Shown: positions 21,588-21,597 of the stretch, in pieces
Numbering within the stretch: the first letter of the stretch is position 1
Layout: every line of letters starts with the position of its first letter
Assembly (NCBI GenBank): GCA_002315505.1
Contig: DCGX01000067.1
Coordinates: forward strand, 1 to 21,597
Length of the DNA stretch: 21,597 nt
Direction: 5' to 3'
Source: Ruminococcaceae bacterium UBA1767
GTDB lineage: Bacteria; Bacillota; Clostridia; Oscillospirales; Acutalibacteraceae
The notes under the pieces: generated by a model
The model's input: only the letters and a program-made list of their open reading frames with translations
Told to the model about the DNA's origin: nothing
The model's database searches: none
Made by a program: the position numbers and the translations under genes

Positions 21588-21597
21588 TAGTTTTTTT

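Overview
The window looks like a low-to-moderate GC, Gram-positive Clostridia chromosome, most likely a gut Oscillospirales/Ruminococcaceae-type organism. This is inferred from DivIVA and SepF, a YmcA-like protein next to MiaB (as in Bacillus ymcB-ymcA-mutSL), an endonuclease-type MutL with no MutH, a two-subunit transketolase, and Clostridia-like rfb and fumarase genes. No 16S gene is present, so the taxonomy is not proven. Every convincing gene is on the minus strand, so transcription runs from high to low coordinates.

Layout in transcription order. (1) 21597-20868: no conventional gene. A strong promoter (TTGACA-17-TATATT) and an intrinsic terminator bracket a predicted RNA of about 685 nt. 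It has a GC-rich, foldable 5' part and then a tandem array of about ten degenerate modules spaced 45-55 nt. Each module carries a Shine-Dalgarno-like core (consensus AAAGRGTGAGTCC), and five are followed at initiation spacing by the same minimal architecture: ATG, two codons, stop. I recognise no described family and consider this the main candidate for something new. (2) 20745-6257: a long, tightly packed housekeeping cluster: miaB, ymcA-like, mutS, mutL, miaA, a HlyD-like membrane protein, yggS, sepF, divIVA, lspA, rluD, and transketolase N and C subunits. It has its own promoter just upstream of miaB and a 12-bp-stem terminator after the transketolase genes. Its themes are tRNA modification at A37, mismatch repair, division-site and polar organisation, lipoprotein processing, rRNA pseudouridylation and pentose-phosphate metabolism. 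(3) 6153-3542: a 688-residue single-pass membrane protein of unknown function, then a lone beta subunit of class I fumarase. (4) 3478-201: a dTDP-rhamnose unit (rfbA, rfbC, rfbD, without rfbB) and a DPM1/GtrB-like membrane glycosyltransferase, with its own consensus promoter and a terminator.

Neighbouring genes commonly overlap or abut (ATGA, TAATG, 8-, 14- and 20-nt overlaps), so translational coupling is probably widespread. Three genes (rfbC, the transketolase N subunit and miaB) appear to use TTG starts. For several genes I place the start inside the longest ORF because the only good ribosome binding site is there (rluD, the HlyD-like gene, the ymcA-like gene). Two divergent copies of a GAGCGAAGCGAAG-type intergenic repeat occur, one at the window edge and one between mutL and mutS. 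The mutS-ymcA gap holds a long hairpin between two near-identical 20-nt direct repeats.
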